Assembly (NCBI GenBank): GCA_030682795.1
Contig: JAUXNJ010000047.1
Location: 124,001 to 188,000 of the forward strand
DNA length: 64,000 nt
Direction of reading: 5' to 3'
Source of the DNA: Sphingobacteriaceae bacterium
GTDB taxonomy: Bacteria > Bacteroidota > Bacteroidia > UBA7662
Positions 7,782 to 15,885 of the stretch are shown here, piece after piece; position 1 is the stretch's first letter, and each line of letters starts with the position of its first letter. The notes beneath the pieces are model-generated. The model did no database searches. It was not told where the DNA came from and saw nothing but the letters and a program-made list of their open reading frames with translations. Position numbers and translations under genes: made by a program.

Positions 7782-7913
7782 TTAAGCTTCTGCAGCTACT
7801 TCAGCATTTTCATTCTTGTAACTGCCAAGGGTTGTTTTTTTCAAGCCTTGGTTCCGGAGCCGCGACTTGGTTTTGTTCTTGGCGGCTTTTCTTTTGATCT
7901 TAGTAACGCCCAT
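7782..7913 (-). CDS. Conserved-looking small basic protein, 43 aa
   Basis: A short gene too small for common ORF cut-offs. It encodes 43 residues starting MGVTKIKRKAAKNKTKSR, with 11 Lys and 3 Arg, nearly all in the first 27 positions, and an acidic Ala/Glu C-terminus. Support comes from context: an exact promoter (TTTG, 19 bases, TATATTTG) lies 19 bases before the ATG, and a strong bidirectional terminator follows the stop by 18 bases. The basic composition suggests RNA or ribosome binding. I recall short Bacteroidota hypotheticals starting MGVTK/RxKRK, but this is not the bTHX ribosomal peptide sequence. Function unknown. Confidence 0.85.
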   Translation of the reverse strand: MGVTKIKRKAAKNKTKSRLRNQGLKKTTLGSYKNENAEVAAEA

Positions 7914-7932
7914 GGTTTTTTCTTTAAGGGTG

Positions 7933-7963
7933 CAAATATATCATTAACAAACGTGAACTCAAA
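7933..7963 (-). promoter_or_regulatory. Promoter of the 43-aa gene (TTTG, 19-base spacer, TATATTTG)
   Basis: On the minus strand, TTTG at 7963-7960 and TATATTTG at 7940-7933 are 19 bases apart. The -33 box starts directly after the speA stop codon, so the small gene need not depend on speA read-through. Confidence 0.82.
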
Positions 7964-9346
7964 TTAATATCCGAGAATTTTTAAAACCTGCTTACTGCTT
8001 TGTTCTTCCTGGAAGAGTTGGTAGTCGAGGTTGTTGTCCTTGGTTTTTCTAATCAACACATGGCGCGGGGTAGGAATGAGGCAATGGTGAATACCTCCCG
8101 TACCGCTCAAGGTTTCTTGATAAGCACCTGTATGGAAGAAGGCCAAGTACTGTGCTTTTCGTGTTTTAGGCATCCAGGTAGAGGCATTGTTTTGCTCGGT
8201 CTTGTAAAAATCTAAGCCGTCGCAGGTAATGCCACCCAGGTTCACCCGCTCGTATTCCGAATCCCAGTTATTGAGTGGAAGTACGATGAAGCGCTGGTTC
8301 ATGGCCCAAACGTCGGGTAACATGGTGATCAAGCTGCCATCCACCATCAACCACTTTTCACGGTCGTTTTGCTGCTTTCGGCCTAAAACTTTAAAAATGA
8401 TACCAGAGGCTTCTGCCACCGTATAGCTGCCAAATTCGGTGATGATGTCTGGCTCAGGCACATCGTTTTCGTTGCAGATGGTTTTGATACGGTTTACAAT
8501 CTCACCAATCATATACTCGTAATCGTAGTCGAATTCGAGGGTGTTTTTGAAAGGGAGGCCGCCACCGATGTCGAGGGCGTGCAAATCGGGACAAATTTTC
8601 TTCAGCTTCACATAGGTCGTCACCAGCTTTTCGAGCTCGTTCCAAAAATGCGGGGTATCGTTGAAGCCTGAACTCACAAAGAAGTGAAGCAACTTGAGCT
8701 TAAATCGATCGTCATCCTTGATTTTGCTTTGGTAGAAATCAACAATTTCATCTGCCCGAATACCTAAGCGCGAAGTATAAAAAGGGTAGTCGGGCTTTTC
8801 TTCTGCCGACAGCCGGATGCCCACGCTAATGGGAATCTCTACTTCATTGTCGTAATAGTTAAATTCTTCCTTATTGTCAAGAATGGGGATGATATTGTGG
8901 AAACCGTCGTGAATCAAATCTACGATGTTCTCTTTATAACTATCCTTTTTAAAGCCATTGCAAATCACCATGATGTCTTTGGTAATCATGCCTTTTCTTT
9001 CGAGCGCTTCAATGATAGGCATGTCGAAAGCCGAAGATGTCTCTAATTGAATGTCATTAGACAAAGCTTCTTCTAAGATGTGTTTGAAGTGCGAGCTTTT
9101 GGTGCAATAGCAATAGGTGTAGGTGCCTTGGTAATTATGTTTTGCAAAAGCATCGTTGAAGAGTTTCTTGGCCTTCTGAATTTTTTGAGAAATGAGTGGT
9201 AGATAAGTGAAACGCAGGGGAGTACCAAAGGTTTCTCCCAACTCCATCAGGTTGATATCGTGGAAATACAACTCATCATCGATGAGTTTCCAACCTTCCT
9301 GGGGGAATCCGACACTTAAGTCGAGGAATTCTGCATAACTTTGCAT
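7964..9346 (-). CDS. speA: Arginine decarboxylase, PLP fold III type
   Basis: 460 residues from the ATG at 9346 (MQSYAEFLDL). The in-frame TTG 27 bases upstream overlaps the promoter and is rejected. The enzyme converts L-arginine to agmatine and CO2, the first step of one polyamine route. The N-terminal alanine-racemase-like barrel includes the PLP-lysine region YTYCYCTKSSHFKHILEEAL (about residues 50-70) and the HALDIGGGLPF glycine loop. The C-terminal beta domain holds the substrate/PLP segment with the ACE-box-type DGLDFYK. Length and N-terminus match the arginine decarboxylases of Bacteroidota. It is divergent from an arginase-family gene, with 59 bases between the start codons. Confidence 0.9.
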   Translation of the reverse strand: MQSYAEFLDLSVGFPQEGWKLIDDELYFHDINLMELGETFGTPLRFTYLPLISQKIQKAKKLFNDAFAKHNYQGTYTYCYCTKSSHFKHILEEALSNDIQLETSSAFDMPIIEALERKGMITKDIMVICNGFKKDSYKENIVDLIHDGFHNIIPILDNKEEFNYYDNEVEIPISVGIRLSAEEKPDYPFYTSRLGIRADEIVDFYQSKIKDDDRFKLKLLHFFVSSGFNDTPHFWNELEKLVTTYVKLKKICPDLHALDIGGGLPFKNTLEFDYDYEYMIGEIVNRIKTICNENDVPEPDIITEFGSYTVAEASGIIFKVLGRKQQNDREKWLMVDGSLITMLPDVWAMNQRFIVLPLNNWDSEYERVNLGGITCDGLDFYKTEQNNASTWMPKTRKAQYLAFFHTGAYQETLSGTGGIHHCLIPTPRHVLIRKTKDNNLDYQLFQEEQSSKQVLKILGY

Positions 9347-9370
9347 GGGCCTTAACGCTAAATTTTGTCG

Positions 9371-9378
9371 CAAAGTTA
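9371..9378 (-). promoter_or_regulatory. speA -7 element TAACTTTG
   Basis: An exact TAnnTTTG on the minus strand, followed by C, 24 bases before the speA ATG. It lies in the short divergent region shared with the arginase-family gene. Confidence 0.65.
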
Positions 9379-9405
9379 GGTTATTCAGTCCATTAATACA
9401 CGTTT

Positions 9406-10362
9406 ATGTCAGAATTAGTCCTTATAGAAGTCAAATCAGAATTAGGCGCAGGAACCAGGGGGGCAAGCTTAGGGGTAGATGCCATTAAAATCGCTGCCCA
9501 CGACTTCGCATCAAAGTTTTTTCTCAAAATCGACAGGCTGGAAGTCTCTAATAAAAATGAGTTATTATATGAGCCCGTACGCACGCCTTTTGCACGTTAT
9601 GCCGAGGGCATTCACGAGGTGCTCCAAAATGTAGCGAACACGGTTTCCGGAGCTATCAAAGAAGGGAAATATCCAATTGTTTTGGCGGGAGACCATAGCA
9701 CGGCCGCAGGGACCATCTCAGGAATCAAAATGGCCCATCCGAAAAAACGTTTAGGGGTTATTTGGGTGGACGCTCATGCAGATTTACATTCTCCCTACAC
9801 AACACCTTCAGGCAATATGCACGGCATGCCATTGGCCATGGTCACAGCTGAGGACAACGTTGAATGCAAATCGAACGAACCCGATGAAAAAACAGTGGTT
9901 CTTTGGAATAAAATTAAAGGCATAGGTGGGATTATGCCGAAAGTTCAGCCCGAAGACATTGTTTTTATTGCTGTGCGAGATATAGAACCGCAAGAAGCTT
10001 TTTTAATGAAAAAGCACAATATGAAAAACTTTAGCGTGGTGGATGTGCGTAAAAGGGGTGTAGAAAAAGTAGCATTCGAGGCTTTGACCTCGCTTGATAA
10101 ATGCGATATTATTTATGTGTCGTTTGATGTCGATAGCATGGATCCAAAAGTTAGCATGGGTACCGGAACACCAGTGCCTAGTGGCATCAACGAGCGGGAA
10201 GCTGGTAAGTTGCTCCAAAACCTAGTGAGCAGTACGAAAGTGGTGTGTTTTGAGATGGTGGAAGTAAATCCAACCCTCGATAAAGAGAATCTCATGGCTG
10301 AAAATGCCTTTGAAATCTTGGTAAAAGTTTCTAATTCAATATCAAACCAATCTATTTTTTGA
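9406..10362 (+). CDS. Arginase/ureohydrolase family protein
   Basis: 318 residues with the binuclear manganese motifs of ureohydrolases: GDH97S, VD122AH124AD126 and SFDVDSMDP. The substrate loop S135-G-N137-M-H139-G and the late EMVEVNP are arginase-like rather than agmatinase-like, so L-arginine hydrolysis to ornithine and urea is the first guess. However, the position equivalent to rat arginase Asn130, which contacts the substrate carboxylate, is His128, and the equivalent of Asp183 is a Glu (RDIEPQE). Divergence from arginine decarboxylase makes agmatine a real alternative substrate. It is followed 5 bases later by argS, so both probably share a transcript. Confidence 0.85.
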   Translation: MSELVLIEVKSELGAGTRGASLGVDAIKIAAHDFASKFFLKIDRLEVSNKNELLYEPVRTPFARYAEGIHEVLQNVANTVSGAIKEGKYPIVLAGDHSTAAGTISGIKMAHPKKRLGVIWVDAHADLHSPYTTPSGNMHGMPLAMVTAEDNVECKSNEPDEKTVVLWNKIKGIGGIMPKVQPEDIVFIAVRDIEPQEAFLMKKHNMKNFSVVDVRKRGVEKVAFEALTSLDKCDIIYVSFDVDSMDPKVSMGTGTPVPSGINEREAGKLLQNLVSSTKVVCFEMVEVNPTLDKENLMAENAFEILVKVSNSISNQSIF

Positions 10363-10367
10363 GACGT

Positions 10368-12155
10368 ATGAGCCTGCATGAAAATATAATTTCTGATTCA
10401 ATTAGCGAATACGTTTCAAATAAATACCAAGTATCTAAATCGGATATAAATCTTGTTTTTCAGCAAACTCGTAAAGAGTTTGAAGGTGATGTAACGCTGG
10501 TGATTTTTGGCTTGACAAAAATGCTCAAATTAGCACCGCCTGCCTTGGGAGCAGCCTTAGACGCTTTGCTTTTAACCATTGAATTTGAAGGAGGGCCTCT
10601 GGTACGATCTACGAATTTGGTGCAGGGCTTTTTGAACATCAGTCTGAGCGATGCCTACTGGCTGAGTCGCTTAAAGCAAAACAGTTTGGAGCTGCCAAAA
10701 ACAGGTAAAAAGACGGTGGTGGAGTATTCGTCTCCCAACACAAACAAACCGTTGCACCTCGGCCATATTCGCAATAACCTTTTGGGACATTCAGTGAGCC
10801 GTATTTTAGAGGCGGCCGGAGATGAAGTTGTTAAGGTGCAAATTATCAATGACCGCGGAATTCACATCTGCAAATCGATGGTGGCCTGGCAAAAGTTTGG
10901 TCAGGGTGAAACGCCGGAAAGCAGCGGGTTAAAAGGAGACCACCTGGTAGGTAAGTATTATGTGGCCTACGACAAAGCATATCGCGCCGAAGTAGCTGAG
11001 CTTGTTGATAAAGGTATGGGTGAAGATGAGGCCAAGGCCAAGGCTCCCATTTTGCAAGAAGCTCAAAATATGTTGAGGGAGTGGGAAGCGGGCGACAGCG
11101 CAGTGAAGACGCTCTGGGAAACCATGAATAATTGGGTATACGGTGGCTTTAATGCCACCTACGAGCGTTTGGGGGTGAGTTTCGACAAGAACTATTACGA
11201 GTCAAATACCTATTTACTCGGCAAGGATAAAGTGCTGGAGGGCCTCGATAAAGGGGTGTTTTACCGCAAAGAAGATGGTTCAGTATGGGCCGATTTGTCG
11301 GATGCCAAGCTCGATCAAAAGGTGGTTTTGCGCAGCGATGGTACTTCGGTGTACATGACCCAGGACATTGGTACCGCCATTGAGCGGTATCAGGAGTGGC
11401 AAATGGATAAAACCATTTATGTGGTTGGCAATGAGCAGGATTATCATTTCAAAGTGCTTTTTATCATACTAGACCGTTTGGGCTACGATTGGGCCAAGCA
11501 GTGCTACCATTTGTCGTACGGCATGGTGGACTTACCGAGTGGCAAAATGAAGTCGCGTGAAGGTACGGTGGTTGATGCCGATGATTTGATTACCGAGGTA
11601 ATTACTGGTGCTCGTGAAAAAACCTTAGAGTTGGGTAAACTGGATGCTAGTTCACCGGCTGAGCAAGAGGCTTTATTTGCTCAGATTGGACTTGGGGCAT
11701 TGAAATACTTCATATTAAAGGTTGATCCGCAGAAAAGGATGTTGTTTAATCCAGAAGAATCAATTGATTTGAATGGCAATACCGGGCCTTTTATTCAATA
11801 TAGTCATGCGCGAATCAAGTCGATTTTACGCAAAGCAGCAGCTTTGAACTTGGATGTGACAGCTGAATGGAAGCAGCCTAAAGTTTTGGAGCCAACCGAA
11901 CGTGAATTAATACAGCAATTGGTGAGTTATTCGGCCATTGTGCTTGAAGCGCGCGAAAAGTTGAGTCCAGCAGTTGTTTGTCAGTATGCTTACGATTTGG
12001 CCACTAATTTCAACCGTTTTTACCATGAATGCCATATTATGAATGAGGAAAGGGCAGAAATCAAGCAATTTCGCTTGAATTTAGTAGGTTTAACGGCCGA
12101 TGCCTTGAAACGAGCTTTGTTTTTGATTGGTGTTGATGCACCTGAACGCATGTAA
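10368..12155 (+). CDS. argS: Arginyl-tRNA synthetase
   Basis: 595 residues from the ATG at 10368. An upstream in-frame TTG overlaps the previous stop and is not needed. It is a class I synthetase charging tRNA-Arg. HLGH (in NKPLHLGHIRNNLLG, about residue 128) is the HIGH motif and KMKSREG (about 390) replaces KMSKS. The C-terminal anticodon-binding helical domain ends in the conserved hydrophobic-PERM. Placement with an arginine decarboxylase and an arginase-family gene gives a three-gene arginine locus, though the synthetase is essential and the link may be incidental. Confidence 0.98.
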   Translation: MSLHENIISDSISEYVSNKYQVSKSDINLVFQQTRKEFEGDVTLVIFGLTKMLKLAPPALGAALDALLLTIEFEGGPLVRSTNLVQGFLNISLSDAYWLSRLKQNSLELPKTGKKTVVEYSSPNTNKPLHLGHIRNNLLGHSVSRILEAAGDEVVKVQIINDRGIHICKSMVAWQKFGQGETPESSGLKGDHLVGKYYVAYDKAYRAEVAELVDKGMGEDEAKAKAPILQEAQNMLREWEAGDSAVKTLWETMNNWVYGGFNATYERLGVSFDKNYYESNTYLLGKDKVLEGLDKGVFYRKEDGSVWADLSDAKLDQKVVLRSDGTSVYMTQDIGTAIERYQEWQMDKTIYVVGNEQDYHFKVLFIILDRLGYDWAKQCYHLSYGMVDLPSGKMKSREGTVVDADDLITEVITGAREKTLELGKLDASSPAEQEALFAQIGLGALKYFILKVDPQKRMLFNPEESIDLNGNTGPFIQYSHARIKSILRKAAALNLDVTAEWKQPKVLEPTERELIQQLVSYSAIVLEAREKLSPAVVCQYAYDLATNFNRFYHECHIMNEERAEIKQFRLNLVGLTADALKRALFLIGVDAPERM

Positions 12156-12175
12156 AAGAGCTTTCCTGAATATTG

Positions 12176-12200
12176 AAATCCCGCTTCGGCGGGATTTTTT
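12176..12200 (+). terminator. Intrinsic terminator of the arginase-argS transcript
   Basis: The stem AAATCCCGC / GCGGGATTT has a UUCG tetraloop followed by T6. The right arm reaches the stop codon of the converging LOG gene. Confidence 0.95.
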
Positions 12201-12789
12201 ATTGCACTTTGGCGTCTTTCAACTCCATTTCCCAAACAGCTGCGTTTTGAGCCGCTGAGAGTATGTCTTCGGCTCTAGTAACTACGGTCCACATGTTTTT
12301 GTGGTTAGCCGACATGAATTTTTCGGTTTCGCAAAGCGCCAATTGGGCAAGCAAGGGATCATAAAAGCCATCTTGGTTAAAGATGATGATGGGGTGCGGG
12401 AAAAGGCCAAGGCGCTTCCAAGTAATGGCTTCGAGCAGTTCTTCTAAGGTGCCAGAGCCACCTGGCAGCGCAATCAGCGCATCTGTACCTTCTAAAAAGC
12501 GCTTTTTGCGTTCATGCATATCGGCTACAAAATGAAATTGTTTCACTTGTTTGTGGGCCCATTCCACTTCCTTCATAAAATTAGGCATGATGCCGGTGAT
12601 TTCACCTCCAAATTCCAACACTTTATCGGCCAAACGGCCCATCAAGCCGGTTCCGCCGCCACCATAAACAACCTTTACATGGTTATCTACCAGCGCTTTT
12701 GCCAGTACGTCAACAGCCAATAGGTATTTCTCAGGAGTAATGGCCGAAGAAGCACAGTACACACATACTTGGCGGATGGTTCTGCTCAT
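12199..12789 (-). CDS. LOG family nucleoside 5'-monophosphate phosphoribohydrolase
   Basis: 196 residues of the LOG (Lonely Guy, TIGR00730-type) family, related to lysine decarboxylase-like proteins. It shows VYGGGGTGLMG near the N-terminus and the signature PGGSGTLEE at about residue 107. Characterised members cleave cytokinin riboside or other nucleotide 5'-monophosphates to free base and ribose phosphate. In bacteria without cytokinins, the physiological substrate is uncertain. The gene follows the E1 dehydrogenase gene with a single base between stop and start, so it is likely cotranscribed with it. Confidence 0.92.
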   Translation of the reverse strand: MSRTIRQVCVYCASSAITPEKYLLAVDVLAKALVDNHVKVVYGGGGTGLMGRLADKVLEFGGEITGIMPNFMKEVEWAHKQVKQFHFVADMHERKKRFLEGTDALIALPGGSGTLEELLEAITWKRLGLFPHPIIIFNQDGFYDPLLAQLALCETEKFMSANHKNMWTVVTRAEDILSAAQNAAVWEMELKDAKVQ

Positions 12790-12790
12790 T

Positions 12791-15217
12791 TTAGAGGTAC
12801 TTCGGGAAACTCGATGGATCGGTCTCGCTCATGATGTTGTAAACGGTTTCAACAACATCATCTACGCTAGGTTTGCTAAAGTAGTCACCATCGGTGCCAT
12901 AGGCCGGACGGTGGGCTTTGGCGGTTAGCGTGCGGCCTGGACTGTCGAGCCAGAAATAAGCACCTTGCTCTTCCATCAAATGCTGGAAAATGAAAGCTGA
13001 GGCACCGCCGGGAACGTCTTCGTCGAGGATGAGGAAGCGGTTGGTTTTTTTAACTGATTTAATCAAGTCATGATCGAGGTCGAATGGTAGGAGTGACTGT
13101 ATATCAATTACTTCTGCATTTATGCCAGTCTCTGCCAATTGCTTTGCAGCATCCAGCGCTATACGGCAACAAGAACCGTAGGTGATGATGGTAATATCGT
13201 CACCTTCTCGCAAAGTTTCGGGCTTGCCGAGTGGTACCGTGAAGCTCTCGAGGTTATCAGGCATGGTCTCTTTTAAACGATATCCGTTTAGGCACTCAAT
13301 GACCAAGGCGGGTTCGTCGCTTTTGAGCAAGAGGTTATAAAAACCAACGGCTTGAACCATGTTGCGCGGCACCAACAAATGCATGCCTCGGATACTGTTG
13401 AGGATCATGCCGATGGGAGAGCCTGAATGCCAAATGCCCTCGAGTCGATGTCCCCTGGTGCGGATGATGAGCGGCGCTTTTTGTCCACCCTTGGTGCGGT
13501 ATTGCAGCGTGGCAATGTCGTCGCTCATGATTTGGATGGCGTACAGTAAATAATCGAGGTACTGGATTTCAACCAGGGGGCGTAGACCACGCATAGCAGC
13601 TCCGAATCCTTGTCCTACAATGGTCATCTCGCGAATTCCGGTATCGGAAATACGGATTTCACCATGTTTGTCCTGCATGCCTGAAAAGCCTTGGTTTACG
13701 TCCCCAATCTTGCCAACATCTTCTCCAATGGCAAAAAAGCGGGGTTCGCGCTGGAAAATGCTGTCGAAGGCCTTGTTTAAGATTTCATAGCCGTTCAACA
13801 CGGCACTGTTGTCTGTGAATACCGGGGCAATTTCGGTTTGTTTTAAGGCCGATCCTGCCGATTCACTGTAGAGGTAGCTGCTGTACAACTCCTCATGTTT
13901 TTTATTGAGCTCGTACTTAAAGTTCCGCAGTTGTTCGAGGGCTTCGCTGCTTTCGTGTCGACAAATACGTAAAGTGCGACGAATAGCTCCCATAATATCC
14001 TTACGGATAGGGTCGATGGTGCTGGCTAATTCGCTTCTTACCGCACTCACAAAACTGGTGTTGGCAGAACTAGCCATTACAGCGTCAATCATACGCAATG
14101 CCTCTTGGAGTTCCGCTTCGATTTCTGATCGGAAAGCCTGATAAGCTGCTTTTTGCTCGGTTTTGACATAGGCAGTGGCTTCTTTTTCAATGCTCTCAAG
14201 CTCCGATTCGCTGCTGATGCCCTGTGCTAACATCCATTTACGCATCTGCACCAAACAATCATGCTCTTGCTCCCAAGCCAAACGTTCAGGTGATTTATAG
14301 CGCTCGTGTGAGCCAGAGGTAGAGTGGCCTTGTGGCTGGGTTACCTCGGTGATGTGGAAAATAGCAGGCATATGCGAGCTGCGCATCTCCTCAATGGCAG
14401 TGAGATAGGTTTCGCAAAGGGTAGGATAGTCCCAGCCTTTGGCGGTATAAATGCGAAATCCGTTGCCATTTTCATTCGTAGCAAAGCCGCTGAGGATGTC
14501 ACTGAGGTTTTCTTTTGTGGTTTGATATTTGGCAGGCACGGAAATGCCATACTGGTCATCCCAAATATTCACTGCTAAAGGCACCTGCAGAACTCCGGCA
14601 GCATTAATGGTTTCCCAAAAATGACCTTCGGAGGTAGATGCGTTTCCGATGGTTACAAAACTCACTTCGTTGCCCTGTTTGCTGAATTGGGTAAACTGTT
14701 GCAAATCAGGATTGTTTCGGTATAATTTCGATGCGAACGCAATGCCCAAAGCACGGCCCATTTGTCCTGCTGTAGGAGAGATGTCAGAAGTTGAATGCGG
14801 CTCAGCAGTCAGGTCTTTCCACTGTCCTTGGTCATCTAAAAAGCGACTCGCAAAGTGGCCGTTCATCAAACGACCCGCCGAGGCCGGCTCCGCTTCTAAA
14901 GAAACGTGCGCATAGAGCTGGGCGAAAAATTTACGCACATCGCTCATGCCGGTGGCAAACATAAAGGTTTGGTCACGGTAGTAGCCCGAACGAATGTCGC
15001 CATTCTTAAAAGCTTTGGCCATAGCCAATTGAGCAACTTCTTTACCATCTCCAAAAATGCCAAACTTGGCCTTGCCAGTGAGCACTTCCTTGCGGCCTAG
15101 TAAGCTGGCCTGTCGACTTTCAAAAGCAATGCGATAATCTTGCAATACTTCATTTTTGAAGTCTTCGAAAGTAACGGGACTGTTTTCTGGCTTAAGATTG
15201 GCAGTAGACTTCGACAT
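12791..15217 (-). CDS. Fused alpha-beta thiamine diphosphate E1 2-oxoacid dehydrogenase
   Basis: 808 residues from the ATG at 15217 (MSKSTANLKPEN). A GTG two codons upstream is an alternative. The first 390 residues are an E1-alpha domain, then comes a Lys/Glu-rich linker, and residues about 465-808 are an E1-beta domain (FAIGEDVGKIGDVNQGFSGM, ISDTGIREM, VPRNMVQAVGF). It would decarboxylate a branched-chain 2-oxoacid or pyruvate and acylate an E2 lipoyl protein. E2 and E3 genes are not in this window. The thiamine-binding motif is altered: GNASTSEG (191-198) instead of GDG, and WDDQYGIS instead of ENNGYAIS. The E1 family is secure but the exact substrate is not. Confidence 0.88.
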   Translation of the reverse strand: MSKSTANLKPENSPVTFEDFKNEVLQDYRIAFESRQASLLGRKEVLTGKAKFGIFGDGKEVAQLAMAKAFKNGDIRSGYYRDQTFMFATGMSDVRKFFAQLYAHVSLEAEPASAGRLMNGHFASRFLDDQGQWKDLTAEPHSTSDISPTAGQMGRALGIAFASKLYRNNPDLQQFTQFSKQGNEVSFVTIGNASTSEGHFWETINAAGVLQVPLAVNIWDDQYGISVPAKYQTTKENLSDILSGFATNENGNGFRIYTAKGWDYPTLCETYLTAIEEMRSSHMPAIFHITEVTQPQGHSTSGSHERYKSPERLAWEQEHDCLVQMRKWMLAQGISSESELESIEKEATAYVKTEQKAAYQAFRSEIEAELQEALRMIDAVMASSANTSFVSAVRSELASTIDPIRKDIMGAIRRTLRICRHESSEALEQLRNFKYELNKKHEELYSSYLYSESAGSALKQTEIAPVFTDNSAVLNGYEILNKAFDSIFQREPRFFAIGEDVGKIGDVNQGFSGMQDKHGEIRISDTGIREMTIVGQGFGAAMRGLRPLVEIQYLDYLLYAIQIMSDDIATLQYRTKGGQKAPLIIRTRGHRLEGIWHSGSPIGMILNSIRGMHLLVPRNMVQAVGFYNLLLKSDEPALVIECLNGYRLKETMPDNLESFTVPLGKPETLREGDDITIITYGSCCRIALDAAKQLAETGINAEVIDIQSLLPFDLDHDLIKSVKKTNRFLILDEDVPGGASAFIFQHLMEEQGAYFWLDSPGRTLTAKAHRPAYGTDGDYFSKPSVDDVVETVYNIMSETDPSSFPKYL

Positions 15218-15239
15218 GAGCACGTTTTTTTAAGAATCA

Positions 15240-15247
15240 CAAAGATA
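15240..15247 (-). promoter_or_regulatory. -7 element TATCTTTG of the E1 dehydrogenase-LOG operon
   Basis: An exact TAnnTTTG on the minus strand, 22 bases before the E1 ATG. No convincing -33 box. Confidence 0.65.
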
Positions 15248-15337
15248 AGGAAAACGGGCTAAAGGTGGATTAAACGCTTTCAATCGCATTTTGAACCTTT
15301 TCATGAAATTTTAGCTTTTTTGCTTATTAAACTTTTG

Positions 15338-15345
15338 TACTTTTG
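15338..15345 (+). promoter_or_regulatory. -7 element TACTTTTG of the DUF1573 gene
   Basis: An exact TAnnTTTG with a TTTTTTG tract 15 bases upstream, slightly closer than the usual -33 spacing. The leader is about 27 bases and AT-rich (TAATTGTTTTAATTAATAAATT). Confidence 0.68.
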
Positions 15346-15374
15346 AGATAACTAATTGTTTTAATTAATAAATT

Positions 15375-15827
15375 ATGAAAAAGCTATTTGCAATTCTTTC
15401 TTTCGTAGCCATTTCTGGTGCCGTTTTAGCTCAAGCTCCAGCCGCAGAGAATAAAAATAAAGGTGAATTCAAGTTCGAAAAAGAAATCCATGATTTTGGT
15501 ACGATCGTCGAAGGCGAGATGGCCACTTACGAATTTACCTTCACCAATACTGGCAAAGAGCCGTTGATTATTTCCAATGTAGCCGCATCGTGTGGTTGTA
15601 CAACCCCAAGTTGGACACGTGAACCAGTAAAGCCAGGTGAGAAGGGTTCAATCAAAGCAGTTTACAATTCTGCCAACCGTCCTGGCCCATTTACCAAGCA
15701 AGTTACCATCACAAGTAACGGAGCAACTCCAACCAAGGTACTTACCATCAAAGGAGTTGTTGATCGTCAGCCGAGCGGTGTTCCCGAAAATAAAAATAGC
15801 AGCGCTAGTCCGGTTACAAAACCATAA
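15375..15827 (+). CDS. Exported DUF1573 protein
   Basis: 150 residues with a clear signal peptide (MKKLFAILSFVAISGAVLAQA, cleavage near residue 20). The mature part is one DUF1573 immunoglobulin-like domain: F-E-K-E-I-H-D-F-G-T-I-V-E-G, then the conserved SCGCTTP cysteine pair near residue 74, and ending in an ASH/MSP-like beta-strand pattern. DUF1573 is abundant in Bacteroidota and its function is unknown; a surface or periplasmic binding role is assumed. The Lys-rich start, AT-rich leader and single-gene promoter/terminator arrangement suggest a well-expressed monocistronic gene. Confidence 0.92.
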   Translation: MKKLFAILSFVAISGAVLAQAPAAENKNKGEFKFEKEIHDFGTIVEGEMATYEFTFTNTGKEPLIISNVAASCGCTTPSWTREPVKPGEKGSIKAVYNSANRPGPFTKQVTITSNGATPTKVLTIKGVVDRQPSGVPENKNSSASPVTKP

Positions 15828-15846
15828 TTCGGCCAAAATGTTAATG

Positions 15847-15874
15847 AACCCGTGTATCTTTGCACGGGTTTTTT
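15847..15874 (+). terminator. Terminator of the DUF1573 gene with a promoter element in its hairpin
   Basis: The stem AACCCGTG / CACGGGTT has an 8-base loop followed by TTTTGTTTT. The loop and inner stem hold TATCTTTG, the -7 element of the following gene. Confidence 0.88.
15855..15862 (+). promoter_or_regulatory. -7 element TATCTTTG of the aminotransferase, inside the preceding terminator
   Basis: An exact TAnnTTTG followed by C, 23 bases before the aminotransferase ATG at 15886. The predicted start site falls in the descending arm of the hairpin. Confidence 0.6.
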
Positions 15875-15885
15875 GTTTTATAGCT

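Noticed and set aside
7782-7913. Small basic protein as ribosomal peptide bTHX
   Set aside because: The bTHX pattern (MGKGDxxTxRGKIWRGxYG) is not present; only size and charge are similar.
9406-10362. Straight assignment as agmatinase SpeB because of the neighbouring speA
   Set aside because: The SGNxHG loop and EVNP segment are arginase-like, so the neighbour alone does not justify the name. Left as family level.
15637-15885. Aminotransferase frame extended upstream
   Set aside because: It overlaps the DUF1573 coding region and its terminator; the family N-terminus matches the ATG at 15886.
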